Positions 16,317 to 24,958 of a stretch of DNA of 64,000 bases are shown piece by piece (positions within the stretch are counted from its first letter, which is position 1; each line of letters starts with the position of its first letter). The stretch is from positions 124,001-188,000 of the forward strand of contig NZ_JAUSCJ010000029.1 of assembly GCF_030651185.1 (NCBI RefSeq). Reading direction: 5' to 3'. The notes beneath the pieces were generated by a model that saw only the letters and a list, made by a program, of their open reading frames with translations, was not told the origin of the DNA and did not search any database. The DNA is from Phenylobacterium sp. (GTDB lineage Bacteria > Pseudomonadota > Alphaproteobacteria > Caulobacterales > Caulobacteraceae). A program made the translations under genes and the position numbers.

Positions 16317-17984
16317 ATGGCGCAGCAGTACATTTATCAGATGCAGGGCCTGACCAAGGCCTTCCCCGGCGGCAAGAAGGTGTTCGAGAACATCTGGCTG
16401 TCGTTCTACTCCGACGCCAAGATCGGCGTGGTGGGCGTCAACGGCTCGGGCAAGTCCACCCTGCTGAAGATCATCGCCGGCGTGGACAAGGAGTTCAACG
16501 GCGAGGCCAAGGCCGCTGACGGCGTCAAGATGGGCTACCTGGAGCAGGAGCCGCACCTCGACGACCAGCTCAACGTCTGGGGCAACATCATCTCCTGGTG
16601 CGAAGAGAAGAAGATCTTCGACCGCTACAACGAGGTCGCCGCCAAGCTGGGCGAGGACTACACCGATGAACTCATGGAGGAGATGACCGCCCTCCAGGAG
16701 AAGATAGACGCCGCCGACATCTGGGACATCGACTCCAAGATCGAGATGGCCGCCGACGCCCTGCGCTGCCCGCCCAACGACTGGCCGGTGGACAATCTCT
16801 CCGGCGGTGAGAAACGCCGTATCGCGCTGGCCCGCCTGCTGCTCAGCAAGCCCGACATGCTGCTGCTGGACGAGCCTACCAACCACCTGGACGCCGAGTC
16901 CGTGGCCTGGCTGCAGCATCACCTGGAGGCCTTCCCGGGCTGCGTCATCCTGGTGACCCACGACCGCTACTTCCTGGACCAGGTGACCAAGTGGACCCTG
17001 GAACTCGATCGCGGCAAGGGCCTGCCCTATGAGGGTAACTATTCCGGCTGGCTGGAACAGAAGACCAAGCGGATCGTCCAGGAGAACTCTGAGTCCGAGG
17101 CTCGCCAGCGCGCCATGACCCGCGAACTGGAGTGGGTGCGCTCGGGCGCCAAGGCCCGTCAGGCCAAGTCCAAGGCTCGTCTGGCGGCTTATGACGAGAT
17201 GGTCCGCGAGCAGGAGACTTCGCGTCTGGCTCAGACCACCGCCACGATCCAGATCCCGCCCGGCCCGCGCCTGGGCAATGTGGTCCTCGAGGTCGAGAAC
17301 CTCGAGAAGGCCTATGGCGACAAGGTGCTGTTCAAGGACCTGACCTTCAAGCTGCCGCCCAACGGCATCGTGGGCGTGATCGGGCCCAACGGCGCTGGCA
17401 AGTCGACCCTGTTCAAGCTGATCACCGGCCAGGAAACCCCGGACGCCGGGACCTTCCGGGTCGGCGAGACCGTGAAGCTGGCCTATGTCGATCAGAGCCG
17501 CGATGCGCTCGATCCCACCAAGACGGTCTGGCAGGAAATCTCCGGCGGCCTCGACGTGCTGGCCGTCGGCAAGCGGGAGATCAACACCCGCTCCTATGTC
17601 GGCTCGTTCAACTTCCGCGGCGGCGACCAGCAGAAGAAGGTCGGCCAGCTCTCGGGCGGGGAGCGCAACCGCGTCCACCTGGCCAAGACCCTGACCACCG
17701 GTGGCAACCTCATCCTGCTCGATGAGCCCACCAACGACCTGGACATCGAGACCCTGCAGAACCTGGAAGAGGCGCTGGAAGAATTCGCGGGCTGCGCCGT
17801 GATCATCTCCCACGATCGCTGGTTCCTGGACCGCCTAGCCACCCATATCCTGGCCTTCGAAGGCGACAGCCACGTGGAATGGTTCGAGGGGAACTTCGAA
17901 GCCTATGAGGATGACAAAAAGCGCCGCCTCGGCGCCGACAGCCTCATCCCCCACCGGCTGAAGTTCCAGAAGTTCGCGCGGTAA
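16317..17984 (+). CDS. ettA: Energy-dependent translational throttle protein EttA (ABC-F)
   Basis: A 555-residue ABC-F protein with two ATPase domains and no membrane segments. Walker A motifs are GVNGSGKST (residues 40-48) and GPNGAGKST (from about 356). Signature motifs are [20 protein letters not shown] and [14 protein letters not shown], and Walker B motifs are [11 protein letters not shown] and [12 protein letters not shown]. The linker between the domains has the charged P-site tRNA-interaction motif region ([19 protein letters not shown]). EttA binds the ribosomal E site and gates entry into elongation according to ATP/ADP. Length and the start [20 protein letters not shown] match the family closely. 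A hairpin follows the stop. Confidence 0.97.
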   Translation: MAQQYIYQMQGLTKAFPGGKKVFENIWLSFYSDAKIGVVGVNGSGKSTLLKIIAGVDKEFNGEAKAADGVKMGYLEQEPHLDDQLNVWGNIISWCEEKKIFDRYNEVAAKLGEDYTDELMEEMTALQEKIDAADIWDIDSKIEMAADALRCPPNDWPVDNLSGGEKRRIALARLLLSKPDMLLLDEPTNHLDAESVAWLQHHLEAFPGCVILVTHDRYFLDQVTKWTLELDRGKGLPYEGNYSGWLEQKTKRIVQENSESEARQRAMTRELEWVRSGAKARQAKSKARLAAYDEMVREQETSRLAQTTATIQIPPGPRLGNVVLEVENLEKAYGDKVLFKDLTFKLPPNGIVGVIGPNGAGKSTLFKLITGQETPDAGTFRVGETVKLAYVDQSRDALDPTKTVWQEISGGLDVLAVGKREINTRSYVGSFNFRGGDQQKKVGQLSGGERNRVHLAKTLTTGGNLILLDEPTNDLDIETLQNLEEALEEFAGCAVIISHDRWFLDRLATHILAFEGDSHVEWFEGNFEAYEDDKKRRLGADSLIPHRLKFQKFAR

Positions 17985-17991
17985 GGCCCGT

Positions 17992-18018
17992 GCTCGCGTC
18001 CGACCGGCGGACGCGAGC
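17992..18018 (+). terminator. Hairpin after ettA
   Basis: GCTCGCGTCCG (17992-18002) and CGGACGCGAGC (18008-18018) form an 11-bp stem with a 5-base loop directly after the ettA stop. No T-run follows, so it may slow polymerase or protect the 3' end of the transcript rather than terminate alone. Confidence 0.5.
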
Positions 18019-18092
18019 CTAGGCCACGCAGCGACTGGGTCAGTATGCGCCACACCTCCTGGCGCATCGATTGCACGAGTAGTCCCATAATA

Positions 18093-18111
18093 GTCCAACC
18101 CTGGGTTGGAC
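18093..18111. promoter_or_regulatory. 19-bp palindrome upstream of the RTX gene
   Basis: GTCCAACCC-T-GGGTTGGAC is a perfect palindrome with 9-bp arms, 61 bases before the RTX start. The tight centre favours a dimeric repressor or activator site over an RNA hairpin. The regulator is unknown. Confidence 0.4.
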
Positions 18112-18172
18112 GCGACCTGGCGCGCCAAGGCGAAGACCCGCAGGCGCCAGCGCGGATGATGGGGGCTTTCCG

Positions 18173-20845
18173 TTGGCGACGTTCATCTTTGAAACCATAA
18201 CCGCCGAGTGGGCCGCTAGCTTCTCGTCCGGCGACGTGCTCATCTTCCCCACCAATGTGAGCGCCGGCATGGTCGGCGTCACCTATGTGGCCGCGGCAGG
18301 CGGGGTTCCGGCGCACGTGGAGCTGACCGCGATCGGTCGCACCGTGCCGTTCGGGGGCAGCGCGTACGGAAGTTCGAACTTCATGTTCGCGAACGGTTCG
18401 AAGCTGCAGATCAGCAATTCCGGAGCCGCCGAGACTTTTGCCGGCACGGCCTCCGGCGACGGCTTCTACGGCGGCGATGGCAATGATTCCCTGAGCGGCG
18501 GCGGCGGTGACGATGTCTTGCAAGGGGACGCTGGCGGCGATGCGTTGGATGGTGGCGCGGGCCTGGACACCGCCTCCTATGCGGGTGCGACGGGTGGTGT
18601 GACCGTCAGCCTGCAGGTCGCCGGAGCGCAAGCCGTCGGCGGCGGAGAGGGCACGGACACCCTGGTCAGCATCGAGAACCTGACGGGCGGGGCGTTCAAC
18701 GACAGTCTGCTGGGCGAAAGCGCCGCCAACACCCTGATGGGCGGCTCAGGCGCCGATACGCTGGACGGCGCCGGCGGTGACGATGTGCTCCAGGGGGGCG
18801 GGGGCGATGACCGGCTGGTCGGCGGCGGGGGCGTCGATGTCGCCAGCTATGCGACGGCCAGTTCGGGCGTCACCGTCAGCCTGGCGGTCACCACGGCGCA
18901 GGCGGTGGGCGGCGGCATGGGAACCGATACCCTGGTGTCTGTGGAAAGCCTCGTCGGTTCGGCCTATGGCGACACCTTGAGCGGCGGGGCCACGCCGCTC
19001 AGTCTTATGGGCGGAGCGGGGGATGACAGCCTTGTGGGCGGCGCCGGGGCCGATACCCTGGATGGCGACCTCGGCTATGACACCATCTCCGGCGGCGCAG
19101 GCGACGACCTGATCATCGGCGGCCCTCAGTTCGGCGACGTGGCGAGCTACGCAACGGCCACCTCGGGTGTGAGCGTCAACCTGTCGATGACGGGACCTCA
19201 GGCCGTCGGTGGCGGCATGGGGACCGATACGCTGGACCGCGTCGAGGGCGCGATCGGATCGATCTATGGCGACACCCTGGTGGGGTCGAGGGAGCGCGAT
19301 GGGCTCTGGGGCGACGACGGCGGCGACAGCCTCGTGGGCGGAGCCGCCGCCGACACGATCGACGGTGGGGCCGGCAACGATACAATCGCCGGCGAGAGCG
19401 ACGACGTCATCAACGGCGGCTTCGGCTTCGACTTCTTCACGTACGGCAACACCGGCGACTCGATGGGCGGCAAGCTCGATCTTTCGATGACCAGTGTTCA
19501 GTCACTCGGAGGGTTCCTTGGAAACGTGACGATCCGGTCGATCGAAGGCGTCATCGGATCCGCGTTCAACGACACGTTCATCGGGCAATCGGCGGAGGCC
19601 AGCGACCTGCGGGGCGGCGGCGGCGACGACTACCTCAGGGGCGGCACGGGCGCCGACACCTTCGATGGCGGCTTCGGCAACGACACTATCGTGGACGGTG
19701 CGGGTGATGACTTCATCGATGGCGGCGCCGGGAACGACTTCGTCAGCTTCGCCTTCGCGGAATCGGGGGTCAACGTCGGCCTGGGCATCTTCAGTGTCCA
19801 GACGGTCGGCGCGGACATGGGGGCCGACTCCTTCCGTAATCTGGAAGGCGTGATCGGATCGAACTTCGGCGACCAGCTGGGCGGACGCATCAGTTCCGAC
19901 ACCCTGATGGGCGGAGCCGGGGCCGACACCCTGTTGGGCACCGAGGGCGACGACCATATGATCGGCGGGTCGGGCCTCGATTTCGTCAGCTACGCCAACG
20001 CCTCGTCCGGCGTGACCGTCAATCTCGGCGTGATCTGGGCGCAGGGCATTGGCGGCGGCATGGGCGCCGATGCGATCAGCGGCGTCGAGGGCGTCTACGG
20101 CTCCAACAACTACGGTGACACCCTGACGGGCGACAGCGGCGCCAACACCCTGATGGGTTATGGCGGCGACGACTCCTTGAGCGAGACCGGTAACAGCGGC
20201 GCAAGTTCCCTCGCAGGGGACGCCGGCAACGACTACCTCCGGGCGGCCGGTGGCGACGACAGCCTTATGGGCGACGCCGGCAACGACACGGTGGTGGACA
20301 CCGGAGGCCACAATTACCTCCGCGGCGGAGACGGGTCCGACAGCATGTTCGGCGGTTCGGACTTCGACGACCTGCACGGCAACATGGGCAACGACACCGA
20401 ATTCGGGAACGCCGGCGACGACTGGGTGGTCGGCGGGCAGGGCAACGACTTGCTGTCCGGCGATGCCGGCGGGGACATCGTCTATGGCAACCTCGGCAAT
20501 GACACCCAGTTCGGCGGCGACGGTTTCGACTGGGTGCGAGGCGGCCAGGGCAATGACAGCCTCGATGGCGGCGCGGGCGACGACTGGATTTGGGGCGACC
20601 GGGGCGATGACACGGTGACCGGGGGCGCCGGGGCCGATGTCTTCCACATCTTCACTGGCGGCGGCCTGGATCGGGTGACTGACTTCAGCTCCGCGCAGGG
20701 CGACCGGGTGGTGATCGACTATGGAACCTACACGGTCTCCCAGGTGGGGGCCGACACGGTGGTCGAGCTCGGCGGCGGCGATCGCATGGTGCTGGTAGGC
20801 GTCACCGCGTCGACGCTGCCGACAGGATGGATCACCACGCTTTAG
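18173..20845 (+). CDS. RTX calcium-binding repeat protein, probably secreted by type I system
   Basis: A very acidic, Gly/Asp-rich 890-residue protein with no signal peptide. An N-terminal non-repeat domain of about 95 residues is followed by many nonapeptide RTX repeats of the form GGxGxDxLx, which bind Ca2+ as a beta-roll. Between RTX blocks lie six copies of a second repeat of about 48 residues, of the form (A/V)SYA-A-SGVTV-L, AQ-VGGGMGTDTL, then VEG--GS-YGDTL-G. The C-terminus (DRVTDFSSAQGDRVVIDYGTY and a short hydrophobic tail) fits an uncleaved type I secretion signal. No lipase, protease or other catalytic domain is seen, so it is likely a surface or adhesive protein. The only in-frame start before the domain is TTG at 18173, with GGGGG upstream. 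No ABC/MFP secretion genes adjoin it. Confidence 0.88.
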   Translation: MATFIFETITAEWAASFSSGDVLIFPTNVSAGMVGVTYVAAAGGVPAHVELTAIGRTVPFGGSAYGSSNFMFANGSKLQISNSGAAETFAGTASGDGFYGGDGNDSLSGGGGDDVLQGDAGGDALDGGAGLDTASYAGATGGVTVSLQVAGAQAVGGGEGTDTLVSIENLTGGAFNDSLLGESAANTLMGGSGADTLDGAGGDDVLQGGGGDDRLVGGGGVDVASYATASSGVTVSLAVTTAQAVGGGMGTDTLVSVESLVGSAYGDTLSGGATPLSLMGGAGDDSLVGGAGADTLDGDLGYDTISGGAGDDLIIGGPQFGDVASYATATSGVSVNLSMTGPQAVGGGMGTDTLDRVEGAIGSIYGDTLVGSRERDGLWGDDGGDSLVGGAAADTIDGGAGNDTIAGESDDVINGGFGFDFFTYGNTGDSMGGKLDLSMTSVQSLGGFLGNVTIRSIEGVIGSAFNDTFIGQSAEASDLRGGGGDDYLRGGTGADTFDGGFGNDTIVDGAGDDFIDGGAGNDFVSFAFAESGVNVGLGIFSVQTVGADMGADSFRNLEGVIGSNFGDQLGGRISSDTLMGGAGADTLLGTEGDDHMIGGSGLDFVSYANASSGVTVNLGVIWAQGIGGGMGADAISGVEGVYGSNNYGDTLTGDSGANTLMGYGGDDSLSETGNSGASSLAGDAGNDYLRAAGGDDSLMGDAGNDTVVDTGGHNYLRGGDGSDSMFGGSDFDDLHGNMGNDTEFGNAGDDWVVGGQGNDLLSGDAGGDIVYGNLGNDTQFGGDGFDWVRGGQGNDSLDGGAGDDWIWGDRGDDTVTGGAGADVFHIFTGGGLDRVTDFSSAQGDRVVIDYGTYTVSQVGADTVVELGGGDRMVLVGVTASTLPTGWITTL

Positions 20846-21624
20846 CCGATGCGCGCGCCCAGCATGCTGATCGAGCCCAGGTCGATGTGGTCGTTGAAGA
20901 GCGCGACCGGTTCGCCGGGGTGTGTGGCGCCCAGGACGTAGAGCAGGGGCAGGTAGTGCTCGTCGACCGCCATGCCGGCTTCCGGGCCGAGGCCGGCGGG
21001 ATCGATCAGGGCGGCGTGGTCGCCCGCCGATAGCCGCCCGCGTACGGCGTCGTGGAAGTGCTGGGCCCAGTCCAGCGGCGCGGCGTTCTCGGCGCGGACG
21101 GCGGCGCGCAGGTTATGGACCAGGTCGCCGGAGCCGAGGATCAGCACGCCCTCGTCACGCAGGGGCGTCAGGCGCTTGCCGATATCGTAGTGGGCGGGCA
21201 TCGGCTGGCTGAGGTCCATGGCCAGCTGCACGACCGGGACGTCGGCGTCGGGATACATGTGGGCCAGGACCGACCAAGTCCCGTGGTCCAGGCCCCAGTC
21301 CTGGTCGGCGCGTACGGCTATCGGCGCCAGCAGCTCGGCGGCGCGGGCGGCCAGGGCGGTGTCCCCGGGCGCGGGATACTGCATGTCGAACAGCGGCTGG
21401 GGGAAGCCGCCGAAGTCGTGGATGGTCTTCGGCGCGGCCATCGCCGTCACCGCCGTCTCGTTCAGGCACCAGTGGGCCGAGATCGCCAGGATCGCCTTGG
21501 GGCGCGGCAGGCTGTCGGCGACATCGCGCCAAACCTGGGCGTTGGGGCCGCCGAGCGCGTTCATGGGAGTGCCGTGGCCGACAAAGACCACGGGCATGCG
21601 GGAGGGCGTGTTCATATCCTCCAT
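20842..21624 (-). CDS. ygiD: DODA-type extradiol aromatic ring-opening dioxygenase
   Basis: A 260-residue protein of the LigB/DODA superfamily. The metal-binding His residues are in VVFVGHGTPMNAL and in AILAISAHW, with a later LDHGTWSVLAHMYPDADVPV block and GSGDLVHNLR, all typical of YgiD. YgiD-type enzymes use a single divalent metal to open catechol rings such as that of L-DOPA; the physiological substrate here is unknown. The ATG at 21624 is used; another at 21615 has GGAGG only 2 bases before it. The stop overlaps the convergent RTX stop by 4 bases. Confidence 0.9.
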   Translation of the reverse strand: MEDMNTPSRMPVVFVGHGTPMNALGGPNAQVWRDVADSLPRPKAILAISAHWCLNETAVTAMAAPKTIHDFGGFPQPLFDMQYPAPGDTALAARAAELLAPIAVRADQDWGLDHGTWSVLAHMYPDADVPVVQLAMDLSQPMPAHYDIGKRLTPLRDEGVLILGSGDLVHNLRAAVRAENAAPLDWAQHFHDAVRGRLSAGDHAALIDPAGLGPEAGMAVDEHYLPLLYVLGATHPGEPVALFNDHIDLGSISMLGARIG

Positions 21625-21689
21625 ATGGTCCCGGTCGTGACGCGCCCAAGAGCGGTTCCTGAAACGCTGCGTCGCCGTGAGAGCGACGC

Positions 21690-23207
21690 CTAGACGTCGA
21701 AGGTCACGCCCTGGGCCAGGGGCAGGTCGCGTGAATAGTTCAGGGTGTTGGTGGCCCGGCGCATATAGGCCTTCCAGCTGTCGGAGCCGGCCTCGCGGCC
21801 GCCGCCGGTCTCCTTCTCGCCGCCGAAGGCTCCGCCGATCTCAGCGCCCGAGGGGCCGATGTTGACGTTGGCGATGCCGCAGTCGGAGCCGATGTCGCTG
21901 ATGAACAGCTCGGTTTCGCGGACGTCGTTGGAGAAGATCGAGGAGGCCAGGCCGGCCGCCGTGGCGTTCTGCAGGGCGATGGCCTCGGCGAGATCACGGT
22001 AGCGGACGACGTAGAGGATGGGGGCGAAGGTCTCGCGCAGCATGGGGCCGGTCTGGCTGGGCATCTCCACCAGGGCGGGGCGGACATAGACGCCGGGGCG
22101 CTCGACGCGGTGGCCGCCATGGACGGTCCCGCCGGCGGCCTGCGACTCGGCCAGGGCCGCCTGCATGCCGTCATAGGCCGCCTCGTCGATCAGCGGGCCC
22201 AGCAGGGTTCCGGCCTCCCGCGGGTCGCCCACCGGAACCGAGGCGTAGACGGCCTTCAGGCGGTCGATCAGGGCGTCGGCGACATCCTCGTGGACGAACA
22301 GCCGGCGCAGGGTGGTGCAGCGCTGGCCGGCCGTGCCCATGGCGGAAAAGGCGATGCCGCGCAGGGCCAGTTCCAGGTCGGCGGAGGGGGCGACGATGGC
22401 GGCGTTGTTGCCCCCCAGCTCCAGGATGGCGCGAGCGAAGCGGGCGGCCAGGACCGGGGCCACGGCCCGGCCCATGGCGGTGGAGCCGGTGGCCGAGAGG
22501 ATGGCGATCTTGGGGTGGGCCACCAGGGCCGTGCCGACCTCGACCCCGCCCTGGATCACCTGGGCGAGGTGGTTGGGCGCGTCGCCGAAGCGGGCCACGG
22601 CCTTCTCAAAGACCGCCTGCACGCCCTGGGCGGTGAGGGGGGTCTTCTCCGACGGCTTCCAGACCACGGGGTCGCCGCAGACCAGGGCCAGGGCCGCGTT
22701 CCAGCACCAGACGGCGACCGGGAAGTTGAAGGCCGAGATGACGCCGCAGACCCCCAGCGGATGCCAGGTCTCCATCATCCGGTGACCGGGCCGCTCGGTG
22801 GCGATGGTCAGGCCGTGCAGCTGGCGCGACAGGCCCGTGGCGAAGTCGCAGATGTCGATCATCTCCTGGACCTCGCCCAGGCCCTCGGAGGTGACCTTGC
22901 CGGCCTCCAGGGCGACCAGGCGGCCGAGGTGGTCCTTGGCCAGCCGTAGCTCCTCGCCGAACAGGCGGACCAGCTCGCCACGCCGGGGGGCGGGGACCTT
23001 GCGCCATTCGAGGAAGGCGGCGTGGGCCCGCTCAACGGCGGCGTCCACCTCGGCGGGGGGCGTGGCGCGCAGGGTGGCGATGAGCTCGCCGTTGATGGGC
23101 GAGCGGGCCGGGACATCGGCGCCGGCCAGGGCGGGGAGGTCGACGCCCAAGGCAGTCAGCGTCGCCAGCGCGTCATCGCGGACGGCGGGCAGGGGGCGGG
23201 CGTTCAT
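21690..23207 (-). CDS. amaB: Aldehyde dehydrogenase, ALDH7 type (2-aminoadipate semialdehyde / piperideine-6-carboxylate dehydrogenase)
   Basis: A 505-residue NAD(P)-dependent aldehyde dehydrogenase. The general base Glu is in LELGGNNAAIV (Glu263) and the catalytic Cys297 is in GTAGQRCTTLRRLFVHE. The GNNAAIV form, the TWHPLGVCGVISAFNFPVAVW segment and NVNIGPSGAEIGGAFGGEKETGGGREAGSD are the marks of the ALDH7 (antiquitin) branch, which oxidises 2-aminoadipate 6-semialdehyde to 2-aminoadipate. It lies 11 bases after the saccharopine dehydrogenase gene in the same operon, which supports this substrate: the two are consecutive steps of lysine breakdown. A divergent Lrp regulator is nearby. Confidence 0.92.
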   Translation of the reverse strand: MNARPLPAVRDDALATLTALGVDLPALAGADVPARSPINGELIATLRATPPAEVDAAVERAHAAFLEWRKVPAPRRGELVRLFGEELRLAKDHLGRLVALEAGKVTSEGLGEVQEMIDICDFATGLSRQLHGLTIATERPGHRMMETWHPLGVCGVISAFNFPVAVWCWNAALALVCGDPVVWKPSEKTPLTAQGVQAVFEKAVARFGDAPNHLAQVIQGGVEVGTALVAHPKIAILSATGSTAMGRAVAPVLAARFARAILELGGNNAAIVAPSADLELALRGIAFSAMGTAGQRCTTLRRLFVHEDVADALIDRLKAVYASVPVGDPREAGTLLGPLIDEAAYDGMQAALAESQAAGGTVHGGHRVERPGVYVRPALVEMPSQTGPMLRETFAPILYVVRYRDLAEAIALQNATAAGLASSIFSNDVRETELFISDIGSDCGIANVNIGPSGAEIGGAFGGEKETGGGREAGSDSWKAYMRRATNTLNYSRDLPLAQGVTFDV

Positions 23208-23218
23208 GTCTGCGCTCC

Positions 23219-24337
23219 TCAGGCGACGGCGGCGACCGGGGCGTCGGCCGGGTGGTCACCTGGCTGGCGATAGGCCTTGCCGAACCGGTTGGAAAGGACG
23301 TCGGCGAGCGCGATCTCCTCCTGGCGGACATAGCCCTGTTGCGGCAGGCGGCCGGCGGCGAGCAGGTCCAGCACGGTGCAGATGCCGGCCGCCGTGGTGA
23401 CCTGGATGGCGCTCCAGAAGCCGGCGCCATGGTGTTCGCCCATGACCTTGCCGGCATAGCTCTCCTGCATCAGGCGGTCGCCCCGCCTGCCCGAGGCGGT
23501 GACGAAGAACACCACCACGTCCTGCTCGGTGCCGGGGACCGCGCCCTCCAGCACGTCCTTCAGCAGGTCGCGCCGGTGGCGCAGGTTGAGGTCGTTCAGC
23601 AGGGTGCGCATCAGGGCGCAATGGCCGGGATAGCGGACCGATTTATAGTTCAGGTTCAGGGCCTTGCCCGCCAGAACCTCAGCCAGGGAGCCCAGGCCGC
23701 CGGAGGTGTTGAAGGCCTCGTAGGTGACGCCGTCGAGGCTGAAGGTCTCCAGGCCTTCCAGGGCCGGGAGCTCGCGCAGCTCGCCCTCCACCAGGGCCTC
23801 GCAGGGTTCGCAGTACTCGTTGATCACACCCTCGGTGGACCAGGTCAGATTGTAGCCGAGACTGTTGGAGGGATAGCGGGGCAGGGCGCCGACGCGCAGG
23901 CGCAGCTCGTCGACCCGGTCGAAGCCGCGGGCCAGGTCGGCGCCGGCGATTGAGATGAAGCCAGGCGCCAAGCCGCACTGGGGTATGAAGGCGCCCTTGG
24001 CGGTGGCCGCCAGGGCCTTGACCATCTTGGTGGTGGCGACGTCCTCGGTGAGGTCGAGATAGTGGCAGCCGACCCGGGCGGCGGCCTGGGCCACCGCGCT
24101 GGTCAGGTGGAAGGGGGCGGCCGACAGGACGGCGAAGGCGCCGGTCAGGGCGGCGTCCAGGGCGTCCGCGTCGGTGACGTCCAGCACACATGTCGACAGC
24201 CGTGGATGGAGGACAAGTCCCTGCAGCGCCGCCGCCGACAGGTCGACAAGGGTCACGGCATAGTCGCCGCTCTCGGCCAGCATCTGGGCGATGACGCCGC
24301 CGATCTTGCCGCCGCCGATGACCACGATCCCGCACAT
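23219..24337 (-). CDS. Saccharopine dehydrogenase family protein (LYS9-like)
   Basis: A 372-residue protein with an N-terminal Rossmann fold (IVVIGGGKIGGVIAQMLAES) and the LYS9 features FHLTSAVAQAAARVGCHYLDLTED, CGLAPGFISIAGADLA and LTWSTEGVINEYCEPC. Saccharopine dehydrogenase (glutamate-forming) converts saccharopine to glutamate and 2-aminoadipate semialdehyde. The following gene, 11 bases away, encodes the enzyme that uses that semialdehyde, so the pair forms the lower saccharopine branch of lysine catabolism. A lysine-ketoglutarate reductase to make saccharopine is not visible in this window. The start is firm: GGGAGG lies 6 bases before the ATG. Divergent from an Lrp/AsnC regulator. Confidence 0.92.
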   Translation of the reverse strand: MCGIVVIGGGKIGGVIAQMLAESGDYAVTLVDLSAAALQGLVLHPRLSTCVLDVTDADALDAALTGAFAVLSAAPFHLTSAVAQAAARVGCHYLDLTEDVATTKMVKALAATAKGAFIPQCGLAPGFISIAGADLARGFDRVDELRLRVGALPRYPSNSLGYNLTWSTEGVINEYCEPCEALVEGELRELPALEGLETFSLDGVTYEAFNTSGGLGSLAEVLAGKALNLNYKSVRYPGHCALMRTLLNDLNLRHRRDLLKDVLEGAVPGTEQDVVVFFVTASGRRGDRLMQESYAGKVMGEHHGAGFWSAIQVTTAAGICTVLDLLAAGRLPQQGYVRQEEIALADVLSNRFGKAYRQPGDHPADAPVAAVA

Positions 24338-24360
24338 GTCGCACCTCCCTCTTGAGAGCT

Positions 24361-24404
24361 TGACGGTGCGGTCATTTCGGAGCGATTTGAACAGACATAG
24401 TGTC
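24361..24404. promoter_or_regulatory. Control region between lysine catabolism operon and its Lrp regulator
   Basis: The divergent spacer holds TGAC-ggtgcg-GTCA (24361-24374) and GACA-tag-TGTC (24394-24404). Both are small dyads of the kind bound by Lrp/AsnC proteins. The second lies across the first possible GTG start of the regulator, which argues for using a later ATG. Assignment as Lrp sites is inferred from position. Confidence 0.4.
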
Positions 24405-24408
24405 AGAA

Positions 24409-24882
24409 ATGCGCAGTCAGATGAGCGATATGACTAGTACTACCGACGATATGAAGCTGGACGCCCGCGACCTGGCCCTGGTGCGGTTGCTGGAGATCGA
24501 CTCGCGGCTGCCCACCTCGACCCTGGCCAAACGGCTCGGCGTTTCGCGCACGACGGTGCAGACGCGCATTGACCGACTTGTGACCGCGGGGGTGATCGCA
24601 GGGTTCACCATCGCGCTGGGAAAGCCGTTGGAATCCAGGATCGTACGGGGACATGTTCTGGTGACGGCGGCGCCCAAGGCCGCCCGACATATCGAGGCTG
24701 CCTTGCGCGCCATGCCCCAGGTGGAGGCCCTGCACTCGGTGTCGGGGCCCTTCGACATGATCGTCATGGTGGCCGCCGCCTCCATCGAGGAGCTGGACCA
24801 GGTGCTGGACGACATCGGCCTGATCGACGGGGTGGAGCGCACGACGTCGTCAATCATCCTTTCGACAAGAATTCGCAGGTGA
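24409..24882 (+). CDS. Lrp/AsnC family transcriptional regulator
   Basis: About 157 residues, with an N-terminal helix-turn-helix (DARDLALVRLLEIDSRLPTS, then TLAKRLGVSRTTVQTRIDRL) and a C-terminal RAM ligand-binding domain (RIVRGHVLVTAAPKAARHIE, ALHSVSGPFDMIVMVAA). Lrp-type proteins sense amino acids. Being divergent from the saccharopine dehydrogenase and semialdehyde dehydrogenase genes, it most likely senses lysine or a breakdown product and controls that operon. In-frame starts exist at GTG 24400 and ATG 24409, 24421, 24430 and 24451; none has a good ribosome site, so the exact N-terminus is uncertain. Confidence 0.9.
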   Translation: MRSQMSDMTSTTDDMKLDARDLALVRLLEIDSRLPTSTLAKRLGVSRTTVQTRIDRLVTAGVIAGFTIALGKPLESRIVRGHVLVTAAPKAARHIEAALRAMPQVEALHSVSGPFDMIVMVAAASIEELDQVLDDIGLIDGVERTTSSIILSTRIRR

Positions 24883-24958
24883 CGTAGGGGCGCCGTTTGC
24901 GTTGCGTTACGTCAAAGAGCGAAGGTCGATTCCAGGCTCGAAAACCGGAGAAACCGCC

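Noticed and set aside
19502-20647. 381-residue minus-strand ORF over the RTX gene
   Set aside because: Antisense of a repetitive RTX gene; its periodic Ala/Val content simply mirrors the repeat.
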